Shown piece after piece: positions 34,411 through 42,677 of a stretch of 64,000 bases of DNA. The stretch lies in assembly GCA_910585605.1 (NCBI GenBank), contig CAJUFL010000009.1:19355-83354 (forward strand). Reading direction: 5' to 3'. Within the stretch, counting starts at the first letter, position 1; each line of letters starts with the position of its first letter. The translations under genes and the position numbers were made by a program. The DNA is from an uncultured Lachnospiraceae bacterium. Lineage in GTDB: Bacteria > Bacillota > Clostridia > Lachnospirales > Lachnospiraceae. The notes under the pieces are model-generated. The model saw nothing but the letters and a program-made list of their open reading frames with translations, searched no databases and was not told the DNA's origin.

Positions 34411-34437
34411 AAAAAAAGAGCAGATTTCTCTGCTCCT
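34411..34437 (-). terminator. Intrinsic terminator after the DUF5688-like gene
   Basis: GAGCAGA (34418-34424) and TCTGCTC (34429-34435) form the stem; seven T residues follow on the minus strand. Confidence 0.7.
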
Positions 34438-34443
34438 TAATAG

Positions 34444-35445
34444 TTACATCTCGATTCCCGGATCATGTTCTGGCAATTCTAATTCTCTTAAAGCTTCATC
34501 AACAGCCTTATTAAGATCTATCTCAAATTGATTAACATTAACCAGCTCTCCTTTACAGAACTGATATATATTATCAGAAAGCTTATCTTGCAGATCAACA
34601 GCCTGCATATTAGCTTCTTTTACCAAATCATTGAAAAATTCTTTATCCCCTTCCTCTGCAAAAGGTACAACGATTACTTCATGGATAGAAGATGGAAGTA
34701 TATATGCAGCTTCTCCAAATTTCTGGGCAATCCATTCCTGTACAGAAGGATACAGGACAGCTGTAGCTCCATTTATACATGTATCATTTGATATCACATA
34801 CATCTCAATATCTATATCACCACCCATCTCTAATCCTTCAAGCATTTCCTCTCTAACCTGATCTGGTGCATGGTTCTGTATTATTTCATGCATTACATCT
34901 TTCATGTTTTTAATCCGTGCTGGAAAGATACGTTCTGTATTTTCCATTGACAAATTGTGCAGTTCATCTAACGATATATTCCATGCTTCAAATTCCTGAT
35001 TGCTGATTAAGGAACTGGCTATTCCCATAACATCCACTGAGTGTATAAGACGGTATGTAAGAGCTAAATCCCCTGCCAGTGGCTTATATGGAACACCTCT
35101 TAATAATTCTTCATTCATGGAAAAATTAACAATTCTTGCCACTATTTTATGCTTTACCATATTGATATCAAATATATCTGTTTCCATTTCAATTTTTTCC
35201 TGAAGTGCGTGTGCATATTTTGTTTCAACGATACTTGCCGCTGCTTCAAAACTCATACCTTTCTTTACGGAATCATATAATTCATCAATATAAATATTAG
35301 GGGATATATTTTGTCCCTCCCCATATCCTGTAATGCCAGTTAAATATATTCCATTATTTTTAAGAACATTCTGACATTCAAATTCTGCATCATATCTTTC
35401 ATTCATCCAGTCAATCAGTCTTTGTTTAAATACCTCAAAATCCAC
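34444..35445 (-). CDS. DUF5688-like protein with shared C-terminal tail
   Basis: The 333-residue soluble protein has CINGATAVLYPSVQEWIA and YILPSSIHEVIVVP, which I associate with the DUF5688 family common in Lachnospiraceae elements. The start is GTG at 35445 overlapping the preceding small gene's stop (TAGTG). The C terminus, NKAVDEALRELELPEHDPGIEM, has the A-V-x-E-A-L pattern and acidic, Met-ending tail of the shared-tail group. Its biochemical role is unknown. Confidence 0.7.
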   Translation of the reverse strand: MDFEVFKQRLIDWMNERYDAEFECQNVLKNNGIYLTGITGYGEGQNISPNIYIDELYDSVKKGMSFEAAASIVETKYAHALQEKIEMETDIFDINMVKHKIVARIVNFSMNEELLRGVPYKPLAGDLALTYRLIHSVDVMGIASSLISNQEFEAWNISLDELHNLSMENTERIFPARIKNMKDVMHEIIQNHAPDQVREEMLEGLEMGGDIDIEMYVISNDTCINGATAVLYPSVQEWIAQKFGEAAYILPSSIHEVIVVPFAEEGDKEFFNDLVKEANMQAVDLQDKLSDNIYQFCKGELVNVNQFEIDLNKAVDEALRELELPEHDPGIEM

Positions 35446-35555
35446 TATTTGTTATCTCCTTTTTTCTCTTTCAACTTGTTAAAATAAAACTCCATTATCT
35501 TTTGTCTGTCGTCTTTTTTTCTTGTTTCAATATCCATTTTTGAAATTTTCTTCAT
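35445..35555 (-). CDS. 36-residue basic peptide gene
   Basis: MKKISKMDIETRKKDDRQKI and the remainder MEFYFNKLKEKKGDNK form a Lys-rich helical peptide. AAAGGAGGAAGATT gives it an excellent ribosome binding site. It overlaps the next gene by one base, so it may serve mainly to couple translation, or be a DNA- or RNA-binding peptide. Confidence 0.55.
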   Translation of the reverse strand: MKKISKMDIETRKKDDRQKIMEFYFNKLKEKKGDNK

Positions 35556-35576
35556 AATCTTCCTCCTTTCCGCCAT

Positions 35577-35600
35577 AAAAAAGAGCAGATTTTTCTGCCC
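35577..35600 (-). terminator. Intrinsic terminator after the HAD gene
   Basis: GGGCAGA / TCTGCTC with a 4-base loop and six T residues on the minus strand (35577-35600). Confidence 0.65.
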
Positions 35601-35608
35601 TTTTATCG

Positions 35609-36247
35609 CTATATTTCAAGATCAGGTTCGGGCATTTCACACTCTGCCATCATTTCATCCAATACCCTGGAATATGCTTCTATCTGTTCTTCCTGTACCG
35701 GCCGCTTTGTATTCTCATGCTGGGGTGGTCTGTCCCGAACCTGCTCGCCTTTTATAATGATATTTACCAAGCTGTCTGCAAAATCCTTAGGATCCCTTAT
35801 CAGGGAAATACGGTTATCCTGCCAGGTGCCTTTTGTATGGTTGATTCCGTTCAACAGCTTGATTCCCCTTGCCGGCGGCTGCCAGTTTTCAAAATTCTTA
35901 GTGTAATCATCCAGCAGGTAATCTGTTTCCTGAAGCTTATCCGGTATCATATCTCGCTTATCCATTTCATATGGTACAAAAATCCGATGTGCTTTATCAA
36001 TGCCAGGTAAATGCTCCGATACCCATTCATCCTTTTCATTTAAAGCATAGTCGCTGTTTGTAAAATATTTGGATAACACAAAAACCTCTATCTCCGGATG
36101 CTCTGCTACTATATGGTTTACAGCAGCCACCACATTTTTATACTCCGGAAGATTTCGGTAATATCCTTTTTCAAACAATTCTTCCTCTGCTACTGGCTGC
36201 CACACGGCACAAGTGCCATCTAAATCTACAAATAAACGATTTCCCAT
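35609..36247 (-). CDS. HAD-superfamily 5'-nucleotidase (NT5C-like) with acidic tail
   Basis: The 212-residue protein has the HAD motif I FVDLDGTCAVW (Asp8, Asp10) and later LLDDYTKNF as motif IV, similar to small cytosolic 5'(3')-deoxyribonucleotidases. It could dephosphorylate nucleotides. GGGAGG precedes the ATG. The end (RVLDEMMAECEMPEPDLEI) is an acidic tail like the shared-tail group. It lies among those genes. Confidence 0.78.
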   Translation of the reverse strand: MGNRLFVDLDGTCAVWQPVAEEELFEKGYYRNLPEYKNVVAAVNHIVAEHPEIEVFVLSKYFTNSDYALNEKDEWVSEHLPGIDKAHRIFVPYEMDKRDMIPDKLQETDYLLDDYTKNFENWQPPARGIKLLNGINHTKGTWQDNRISLIRDPKDFADSLVNIIIKGEQVRDRPPQHENTKRPVQEEQIEAYSRVLDEMMAECEMPEPDLEI

Positions 36248-36258
36248 AACTTACCTCC

Positions 36259-37302
36259 CTACATTTCCATTCCTAAATCCAGTTTAGAAAATTCCATTTC
36301 TGCCATGATATTTTCTACTGCTTCCTCTATTGTCTTTCCCTGTCCCTCTGTCCGGTTCTTCCACTTTTCTTTATAAACCGCCATTTCAAACCTTTCTTCA
36401 AATTTCATTAGAGAAACCCCAGGTTTGGGAACTGCCAGGTTATAATTCCCATACCATTCTGTCACACGCTGGTCAGTCGGTACTTTCTGGCTGTTCTCAT
36501 ATGCATATATAACGTCTACTTTGTTCCAGTCGATTTCCCTAAGGGGAATATCACTTAATTCCGTGTTCTGGTCTGCTGAGGAGCGTAATAATTTCAACTG
36601 CCTGCTCTTTGCAGCTTCCCTTTCCTCTACGGGGATAGTATCCATTACAAACTCAATCGTATCCAGATTTCTGTTTTCCCCCCTGATATCTGCATGGTTC
36701 AAATCTACATTGTCAAAAACCGTATGATAAAAGGAATTATCCTTTATCACGGCATATCTCCCAAAAGATGCCTGTTGGAATGTACACCTCGAAAAGTGAT
36801 TAGAATCCATTACGGTATCCTTCCATTCACAATTTATTAAAATTGCATGAGTAAAATTATTATGTATGAACTGCGATTCACTGCATTCAATTGAATGCAT
36901 ATGGGCAGATTCAAAATTAGAATTAATAAAATCCGCATCGTTGATCCTGCAATGACCAATGCTTGCATGTTCAAAATTTGCATTGTTAAAATCCCCATGG
37001 ATATACAGGTTGTTTATATAGGTGTATGACAGATCTATATGATCACTTCCTGATATCCGGTCTATATCAGGCTGCTCTAGCTTTGGCATATTGCAAAAAG
37101 CACTGCCAAGTTTCGTCAGATCGACATTATTTAATAAATTACCTGCATCCAGTTCCACTTCTGTTTCATGTTCCTGATATGCAACAAGTTTAATCTTATT
37201 ATCATGAACCGGATTCCAGCCACAGTCCCCGCTGGGACGAATTACAAACATATGCGGTATCCCTTCTTTCATTCGTATACCATTTAATATCTCATATTCC
37301 AT
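36259..37302 (-). CDS. Pentapeptide-repeat protein with shared tail (347 aa)
   Basis: Residues about 85-215 consist of pentapeptide repeats of the A(D/N)LxX type (ANFEHASIGH, ADFINSNFES, ASFGRYAVIK), which fold into a square beta-helix that can mimic DNA. The N terminus (about 1-80) and a later region (about 230-320) are distinct. The C terminus, IEEAVENIMAEMEFSKLDLGMEM, matches the shared-tail pattern. AAGGAGG precedes the ATG. DNA-mimic pentapeptide proteins can protect against restriction or gyrase poisons; the function here is inferred. Confidence 0.75.
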   Translation of the reverse strand: MEYEILNGIRMKEGIPHMFVIRPSGDCGWNPVHDNKIKLVAYQEHETEVELDAGNLLNNVDLTKLGSAFCNMPKLEQPDIDRISGSDHIDLSYTYINNLYIHGDFNNANFEHASIGHCRINDADFINSNFESAHMHSIECSESQFIHNNFTHAILINCEWKDTVMDSNHFSRCTFQQASFGRYAVIKDNSFYHTVFDNVDLNHADIRGENRNLDTIEFVMDTIPVEEREAAKSRQLKLLRSSADQNTELSDIPLREIDWNKVDVIYAYENSQKVPTDQRVTEWYGNYNLAVPKPGVSLMKFEERFEMAVYKEKWKNRTEGQGKTIEEAVENIMAEMEFSKLDLGMEM

Positions 37303-37326
37303 TGCACTTCCTCCTTTCCTGCTGAT

Positions 37327-37359
37327 AAAAAAAGCGGAGCAAACATATGTATACTCCGG
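37327..37359 (-). terminator. Intrinsic terminator between cargo genes
   Basis: CGGAG / CTCCG arms (37335-37339 and 37354-37358) with a 14-base loop and seven T residues on the minus strand, downstream of the 499-residue repeat protein gene. Confidence 0.55.
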
Positions 37360-37362
37360 TCC

Positions 37363-38862
37363 CTACTGCATCATTTCAAAACTTTCTTCTTCCATTATCT
37401 CTTCTGCCTGCATTGCCTCTTCAACAGCTTCTTCTACCGCCTGTTCTAATGTTTTAGCCTTGCTGTTCTCATTGATATTAACTACCTTTTCTTTAGGCTG
37501 TTCCAGTTCCATATCTGCCGCTTTACAGACATCCTTAGCTGCTTCTTTGGATACTGCCTCTGCTTCCTGCTTCGGATGCTTCTCCATATAATCCTGCCAG
37601 CTCTCGATGGATTTTCTTATTTCATCATCCAGCCCCTTTTCCTCATAAGCATCCTCTGAAATAACCTCTGACTGAATAACCAGTTCCTTTATATCCTTTA
37701 CCGCCTCATTTATCCTGGCATCTTTTATCTGTTCTGCCGTCATAGGCTGCCGTCTCTGGTATCTTGCCATTAAGTGCTCTGTAACATCTTCTATCTTTTC
37801 ATTCAGCCATGAACGAATATCTTCAAAGGTTCTTTTTAATATAGTCTCTATATTTTCCATAACCATACGGAATCTTACAGCATGCATCTGATCCGCTGTC
37901 ATATGTATGTCGGTTATCTTGGCTACATCCAGCCCGGCCTGAAGTCCTAGCCGGATCTCCCGCATCTGCATAGCATTATATGCCGGATCCACATATTCCT
38001 TTACCTTCAGTCCTTTTTCAAAACCTATACGGAGCTCATGTATCTGTTCTGCATCATAGAGGGACTGATTCAGGTTGTCCAGTTGTAGCTTTACTCCCCG
38101 CTTAGCTCCAATCCGCAGTTCCCTCATATGCTTAGCTGATATATGCGGGCTGTTATACCCTGTAATATCATTTTTTGCTTTCAGGGAAAGCCTCAGCTCC
38201 CGCATCTGCTGAGGGCTTAGATCTACATTCCTGTATAGGTCTGTTTCCAGCTTCTGTCTGGTACCCTTCATTATTTCTTTAAACTGCTGTTTAGTATAAT
38301 GTTTAATCTGTGCCCTCTGTTCTTCCATTTTTTCTGCCGGTGATTGTGGTTTTTCCTGGCTTCTATCAGTTTCAACAGCCTGTTCCTGCACCTTTTTATC
38401 TGTCTTCTGATTCTTTGCAGCCTTCTCATTACTTTTTGTCTTCTGTATCCGGCTCTTTGCACTGTCTGACCGTTCCAACGCTTCCTTCCTTTTCTGTTCC
38501 CGGATACGTTTCTCTTTTTCCCTCTGCTCCGGGTCTGTGCTTTTTTCATAGTGATAATATTCCGCATAAAGCTCCGATGCCTCGATAGGAATAGAATTCA
38601 CCGGATCCTTATAATCCGCCACTGCCTCTTTTAAAGTCGGTCTTCTTATTCCTCCTTCTTCCTGAACCCGTGGCAGAATATTGATTTCATGTATCGAATC
38701 CCATTCAGCTATTATAGTATCTTTGTCCTCTGTCAAGATTTCATCCTCACTTAAAAGCATATAATAATCCATATTGCTGTTTGGCACTCGTGTTAAGATA
38801 TATCCATCCGCACGCTCTTCTACCAGAGACTCTTTGTTAATTGAAAATCTTGTTTTTGCCAT
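37363..38862 (-). CDS. Repeat protein with five to six 26-aa MRELR repeats and shared tail
   Basis: The 499-residue protein has a conserved N-terminal block (1-105), a highly charged Lys/Glu/Gln linker (105-185) and degenerate repeats at about 189-340 following x-A-x-Q-M-R-E-L-R-x-G-L-x-x-G-L (for example MRELRLSL, MRELRIGA, IHELRIGF, MREIRLGL). A helical region follows, and the end EQAVEEAVEEAMQAEEIMEE then SFEMMQ is the shared tail in extended form. AAAGGAGG precedes the ATG. The repeat family is known to me only from ICE-like elements, without function. Confidence 0.7.
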   Translation of the reverse strand: MAKTRFSINKESLVEERADGYILTRVPNSNMDYYMLLSEDEILTEDKDTIIAEWDSIHEINILPRVQEEGGIRRPTLKEAVADYKDPVNSIPIEASELYAEYYHYEKSTDPEQREKEKRIREQKRKEALERSDSAKSRIQKTKSNEKAAKNQKTDKKVQEQAVETDRSQEKPQSPAEKMEEQRAQIKHYTKQQFKEIMKGTRQKLETDLYRNVDLSPQQMRELRLSLKAKNDITGYNSPHISAKHMRELRIGAKRGVKLQLDNLNQSLYDAEQIHELRIGFEKGLKVKEYVDPAYNAMQMREIRLGLQAGLDVAKITDIHMTADQMHAVRFRMVMENIETILKRTFEDIRSWLNEKIEDVTEHLMARYQRRQPMTAEQIKDARINEAVKDIKELVIQSEVISEDAYEEKGLDDEIRKSIESWQDYMEKHPKQEAEAVSKEAAKDVCKAADMELEQPKEKVVNINENSKAKTLEQAVEEAVEEAMQAEEIMEEESFEMMQ

Positions 38863-38876
38863 CTTTGTTTCCTCCT

Positions 38877-39497
38877 TTACATTTCCATTTCAAATTCCGG
38901 TTCCTGTGTCATAGCTGTTTCCAGTGCTTCTTCAACAGCCTTGTCCCATTGTGATTCCTTAACCTTATCACTTTGCCGATATACCTCGGCTACACCTGAC
39001 AATTCATCAATGCAATGATCTTTCATTTTTTCTACTTCCTCACGTGTTCCCCCTGGTAATCCAAACCGTATGGTATCTGTATGGTCATTGAACTCCCGGA
39101 TTGAAATATCACTCATCTTGACATCCTGCATCTGCATGATCAGAAAATTATTGCCGCTTAATTCTGTCTGCCTGATGGATGATCTTACAAACAATGCCTG
39201 CTGGAAATTATTTTCCTTCATTTCACAATCAAATATATGGGTATGCTGGAACGTTGCATTTTCAAAATTGCACCTTACAAATCTGGCATTGGTTATATCT
39301 GCCCTTATGGTCGCTCCTGAAAAATCACATTCTGTAAAAGTCGCATCCTTCATCTTAATATCATGAAACGTGGCACCTGAAAAATTTGCTCCGGTAAAGC
39401 TTTTCGCTATATTTGCTCTTATGTATGCGTATTTCAGGTTAGCTCCTGTTGTGTTCACTATCTCGTCCATCTGTTCCTGTAAAACCACATTATGCAT
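38877..39497 (-). CDS. Pentapeptide-repeat protein with shared tail (206 aa)
   Basis: Residues about 20-130 are pentapeptide repeats (ANFSGATFHDIKMKDATF, ADITNARFVRCNFENATF). The end reads WDKAVEEALETAMTQEPEFE and then MEM. The ATG at 39497 is chosen because GGAGG sits eight bases upstream; a GTG three codons earlier is possible. The preceding gene's stop codon is part of this ribosome binding site (TAGGAGG). It is a shorter companion of the 36259 protein, possibly a DNA mimic. Confidence 0.75.
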   Translation of the reverse strand: MHNVVLQEQMDEIVNTTGANLKYAYIRANIAKSFTGANFSGATFHDIKMKDATFTECDFSGATIRADITNARFVRCNFENATFQHTHIFDCEMKENNFQQALFVRSSIRQTELSGNNFLIMQMQDVKMSDISIREFNDHTDTIRFGLPGGTREEVEKMKDHCIDELSGVAEVYRQSDKVKESQWDKAVEEALETAMTQEPEFEMEM

Positions 39498-39509
39498 CTC
39501 CTCCACCTC

Positions 39510-40409
39510 CTACATCTCCATTTCAAATTCCGGCTCTGGTATCATGGCTGCTTCTAAAGCCTCCTCAATGGCTGCATCATATAGACCTTCCGATTCCTTC
39601 GCTACTTTCCCAGGTTCGTGATTAATATGCTGCTCATCTACAGTCAAAGCAGTTGTATCATCATAATCATAAATCTTATCTGCAATCTCTTTTAAGGTTG
39701 AACCGCTGATCTCATAAGATCTTGTTGCCGTACTGCTGAAATGAAACTGCTCATGATCCATACAGCTTTCACCTGCAATAAGTTCTATCCTCCCATTTAC
39801 CCTGCCAAGATAAAACCTGTCAGGCATGCCATATTCCATTTTCTTCATATATGATGGTTCCGTAATGATTTCTTGTCTTGCCTCCTCACTCAGCTGATAT
39901 TGCAGAACAACCTGCTTGATGTCCGGAGTATCAAAATATTCTGAAGAAAGCTGGCGGGGCTGTTCCATGGGAACCCAGTCATCTTTTCCTAAAAACCTAT
40001 CCCATTGTGTCTTGCGGAGATATTCTAACCTTAAGTTTGTCTGTTCTTTCTTCAGCATTATAACGGTATCTCCTGATTGCAGGGCTGAATCAATTTTCGA
40101 ATTTAAATCCTTAAAATCATTATCTTTATATGTTCTTACTATGTCCGCTGTTTCCCTTTTCTGACAGTCGGCAGCTTCTGCTATCTTACTCTTCTGATTT
40201 TGCATTTTCTGCGAGTAAGACAATTTATAATCCACCACCTGTCCGTCCTGAATCTCTACCGGCATAACGGCACCTTTTTGATCAATAATTTTTGCATGAT
40301 CTTCCTCAGTAAAAATTGCTCTTACACTTCCATCTACAAAATTTTCACTAAGCCAGTTATTTAATATTTTGTGATTTTCACTATTTCCGGCTCCTTTTAT
40401 GCTGAACAC
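39510..40409 (-). CDS. Unknown soluble protein with shared tail (299 aa, GTG start)
   Basis: No known domain is recognised. The protein is soluble with mixed helices and strands (AIFTEEDHAKIID, PDRFYLGRVNGRIELIAGES). Start GTG at 40409 has GGAGG nine bases upstream; the upstream ATG overlaps the previous gene's tail. The C terminus, IEEALEAAMIPEPEFEMEM, is identical to that of ArdC next to it. Confidence 0.68.
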   Translation of the reverse strand: MFSIKGAGNSENHKILNNWLSENFVDGSVRAIFTEEDHAKIIDQKGAVMPVEIQDGQVVDYKLSYSQKMQNQKSKIAEAADCQKRETADIVRTYKDNDFKDLNSKIDSALQSGDTVIMLKKEQTNLRLEYLRKTQWDRFLGKDDWVPMEQPRQLSSEYFDTPDIKQVVLQYQLSEEARQEIITEPSYMKKMEYGMPDRFYLGRVNGRIELIAGESCMDHEQFHFSSTATRSYEISGSTLKEIADKIYDYDDTTALTVDEQHINHEPGKVAKESEGLYDAAIEEALEAAMIPEPEFEMEM

Positions 40410-40422
40410 CTTATCATCCCTC

Positions 40423-41682
40423 CTACATCTCCATTTCAAATTCCGGCTCTGGTATCATGGCTGCTTCTAAAGCTTCCTCAATAGCTGTCTCATATTGTGT
40501 TGCTTGTTTATTCCATGTTAACTCTATAACGCGTTTAGTAATACCTTTTCTTTCTTCATACGCTTCATTCAAAGCCTGTAAAACTTCTTCCGTCTTCTCC
40601 ATTGCTTCAAGTGCCTCAATGACTTCTGTGTTGATTCTGTCCTCATCCTGCAATTTTCTTAAAGCTTGGGGTATATCGTTCTTGATTTCCCCTAAAATTT
40701 CTTTCATCCCTAAATCTACGTCTGCTATTTCTTCTACAACCACAGCTTCCATAATAGCTGCTTCCTTTTCCTGACACAGTTCCTGATGCTGCTTTAAATT
40801 GTTGCTTAACCTCTCAACCGCTTTTTGTGCATCGGAACAGGCACGGAACAATTCATTTGGATCATCTTCTAATACAGAAATCCATGATTTTAAATAGTCG
40901 GTATGGGAATCCAATAATTTCTGGCTTCCTTCTATTCCTAAATCTGTTCCCATAAAAAAGGCTCCAAGCTCCGCTCTCAACTCTTCTAATGCATATTCAG
41001 GTGTCCCAAATTTACTTAACATTGGACGGTCAAGTCTTGACCAGTGTCCTGTACTATGTACCATTTCATGCATCAGCGTTGTTGCAAATGCTTCCTGGCT
41101 GATAAATGCATTTCTCGGAGGAAGTACAATCGTATCACTTGCAGGGCGATAATATGCTTTATCCTGCACCTCCTCTCTAACGGAACATTCACTACTGACT
41201 ATTAATTGATCTGCTAATTCCAAAACCTCATTATGTTCAAGCGGCTTCATTTCTTCCATAGTTTCAATACCTTCAATCTGGCTTGCATTAAAGACAACAA
41301 ATGTATTTACCATCGGTCGCTGAAGACGTACTGTAATTTTTTCTTTTTGTCCTGTATCTGGATTTTCCTGTTCTACCTGTTTGGTAAAAATAAATTTTTC
41401 CAGCCGGATGCCTTTTTCCCCTTTTCTTATCTGCCATCCTTTGCTCTGTGCCTGCTTATAAGTCATAAATCTTGTGTCTGTATAACCAAACTTTGCACTG
41501 TAAAGGTATAATTTAATCATATTCGCTCCATGATACTTTGCACCGGAGACAGGATTATGAAAAGTAAAGGGACTTACTCCCCATTTCGGTTCCGGCAGTA
41601 TGTAACCCTGTTTCATGTTTTCAATGATCTGATCAACCAGTTTCTTCCTCTCTTCCATTATCCTATCAAAGCTTCCTGACAT
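40423..41682 (-). CDS. ardC: ArdC-like antirestriction protein with metallopeptidase motif and shared tail
   Basis: The 419-residue protein has the ArdC N-terminal ssDNA-binding domain (about 5-130: WGVSPFTFHNPVSGAKYHG, KGWQIRKGEKG) and a metallopeptidase-like domain with His205-Glu206 and His209 in the HEMVH motif, then DLGIEGSQK. A helical C-terminal region follows and the last residues are AIEEALEAAMIPEPEFEMEM. The ATG at 41682 has GGGGAG upstream; the longer in-frame start lacks a site. ArdC of plasmid pSa is reported to protect incoming DNA and to be carried with it, so it would be the natural first effector. Confidence 0.88.
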   Translation of the reverse strand: MSGSFDRIMEERKKLVDQIIENMKQGYILPEPKWGVSPFTFHNPVSGAKYHGANMIKLYLYSAKFGYTDTRFMTYKQAQSKGWQIRKGEKGIRLEKFIFTKQVEQENPDTGQKEKITVRLQRPMVNTFVVFNASQIEGIETMEEMKPLEHNEVLELADQLIVSSECSVREEVQDKAYYRPASDTIVLPPRNAFISQEAFATTLMHEMVHSTGHWSRLDRPMLSKFGTPEYALEELRAELGAFFMGTDLGIEGSQKLLDSHTDYLKSWISVLEDDPNELFRACSDAQKAVERLSNNLKQHQELCQEKEAAIMEAVVVEEIADVDLGMKEILGEIKNDIPQALRKLQDEDRINTEVIEALEAMEKTEEVLQALNEAYEERKGITKRVIELTWNKQATQYETAIEEALEAAMIPEPEFEMEM

Positions 41683-41788
41683 CTTCCCACTCCCCTTCCA
41701 CATCATCTGCCGGCACTGTTTCATCTGTCTCTTCTCCAATACCTAAATACTCTTTCCAGTTATCTGCTGCCATCATTTCTTCTTTCAT
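41666..41788 (-). CDS. 40-residue acidic protein overlapping ardC
   Basis: MKEEMMAADNWKEYLGIGEE followed by TDETVPADDVEGEWEDVRKL. AAAGGAGGGCAGAT is an ideal ribosome binding site. The gene overlaps the ardC start by 17 bases and so is translationally coupled to it. Its acidic composition suggests a chaperone-like or antirestriction-like role, but nothing is recognised. Confidence 0.6.
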   Translation of the reverse strand: MKEEMMAADNWKEYLGIGEETDETVPADDVEGEWEDVRKL

Positions 41789-41809
41789 ATCTGCCCTCCT
41801 TTCTACAGC

Positions 41810-41834
41810 AAAAAAGGAAGCATATCCTGCTTCC
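41810..41834 (-). terminator. Intrinsic terminator between the BlaI-like gene and ardC
   Basis: GGAAGCA (41816-41822) and TGCTTCC (41828-41834) with a 5-base loop and six T residues on the minus strand. Confidence 0.7.
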
Positions 41835-41858
41835 CTGACTAAAAGTTTTCCTTGTTTT

Positions 41859-42179
41859 TTATAATGTTTCTAAATCCTGGATGACCGCCTCCTTATCATT
41901 TTTATACAGGAAAATATATAATCTCTTTAACTGTTCTTTGCTATACATCCTTTCTTTTACCAATATCTTATAAGTATATATTTTCCCATCTCTCTGCATC
42001 TTTAAATAATTTTTTCTGACGAGTTTTGCCAGGAACGTAGATACTGTCTGCGGCTTCCAATTCTTCCCATAGACACAGTTTACCCTTTCCACTACTTCTG
42101 ATAAGACAGGTTCCTTTTTGCAGTCCCATACTGCCTTCATTACCATCTCTTCACCTTCTGTTAACTTTTCAATCTGCAT
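41859..42179 (-). CDS. BlaI/MecI-family winged-helix repressor
   Basis: The 106-residue protein has the penicillinase-repressor fold: LTEGEEMVMKAVWDCKKEPV, VSTFLAKLVRKNYLKMQRDG and KIYTYKILV. AAGGAG precedes the ATG. No BlaR1-type sensor protease lies nearby, so it is an orphan repressor and probably senses another signal or represses the cargo genes directly downstream. Confidence 0.82.
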   Translation of the reverse strand: MQIEKLTEGEEMVMKAVWDCKKEPVLSEVVERVNCVYGKNWKPQTVSTFLAKLVRKNYLKMQRDGKIYTYKILVKERMYSKEQLKRLYIFLYKNDKEAVIQDLETL

Positions 42180-42195
42180 AATTTTGTCTCCTTAT

Positions 42196-42630
42196 TTATT
42201 TCTCTTTTTCTAACAATTCCGTATTATCAAAAACGTTGCCAATCTTCAATGCGTACGCACTCAAATCACCAATAGGCATTTGTGGGTATCCTTCCGCTTC
42301 CGCAAAAAATCCAACATTATCCATATAAGTTTTATCAGCCGGACAATATGCCGTATATGTACCATATTTCAATACAAATACCACTCCGCATTTAGGGTTC
42401 TTATAAATATCTCCTTCATAAGCTGTCTCTCCATTCATGTACTCTTTTCCAGTACATTTGCATATGGTAGCCGGTTCGATTTCATGATGTACAAATTTGG
42501 GAAATGCTCCTGACTTATCAAACTCGCCTGTGAACATTAAGTGTTTTTCTTTTCCCTTTAACTTAAATATATATCCCTCTATCCATTCACCATTATCTTT
42601 ACGCTTTGCCTTACATAAATTTTCTCTCAT
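42196..42630 (-). CDS. YopX-like protein
   Basis: From ATG at 42630 (GGAGG upstream) the 144-residue protein has the YopX form: an N-terminal RENLCKAKRKDNGEWIEGYI, the central TICKCTGKEYMNGETAYEGD and a C-terminal IGNVFDNTELL. YopX proteins occur in phages and ICEs without an assigned role. Confidence 0.8.
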   Translation of the reverse strand: MRENLCKAKRKDNGEWIEGYIFKLKGKEKHLMFTGEFDKSGAFPKFVHHEIEPATICKCTGKEYMNGETAYEGDIYKNPKCGVVFVLKYGTYTAYCPADKTYMDNVGFFAEAEGYPQMPIGDLSAYALKIGNVFDNTELLEKEK

Positions 42631-42677
42631 AATCTCATCCTCCAAACTAATCATTTCCTCTTTATCTTTCTTATTTT

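Noticed and set aside
41859..42179. BlaI-like gene as part of a beta-lactam resistance system
   Set aside because: No BlaR1 sensor or beta-lactamase is nearby, so it is treated as an orphan repressor.
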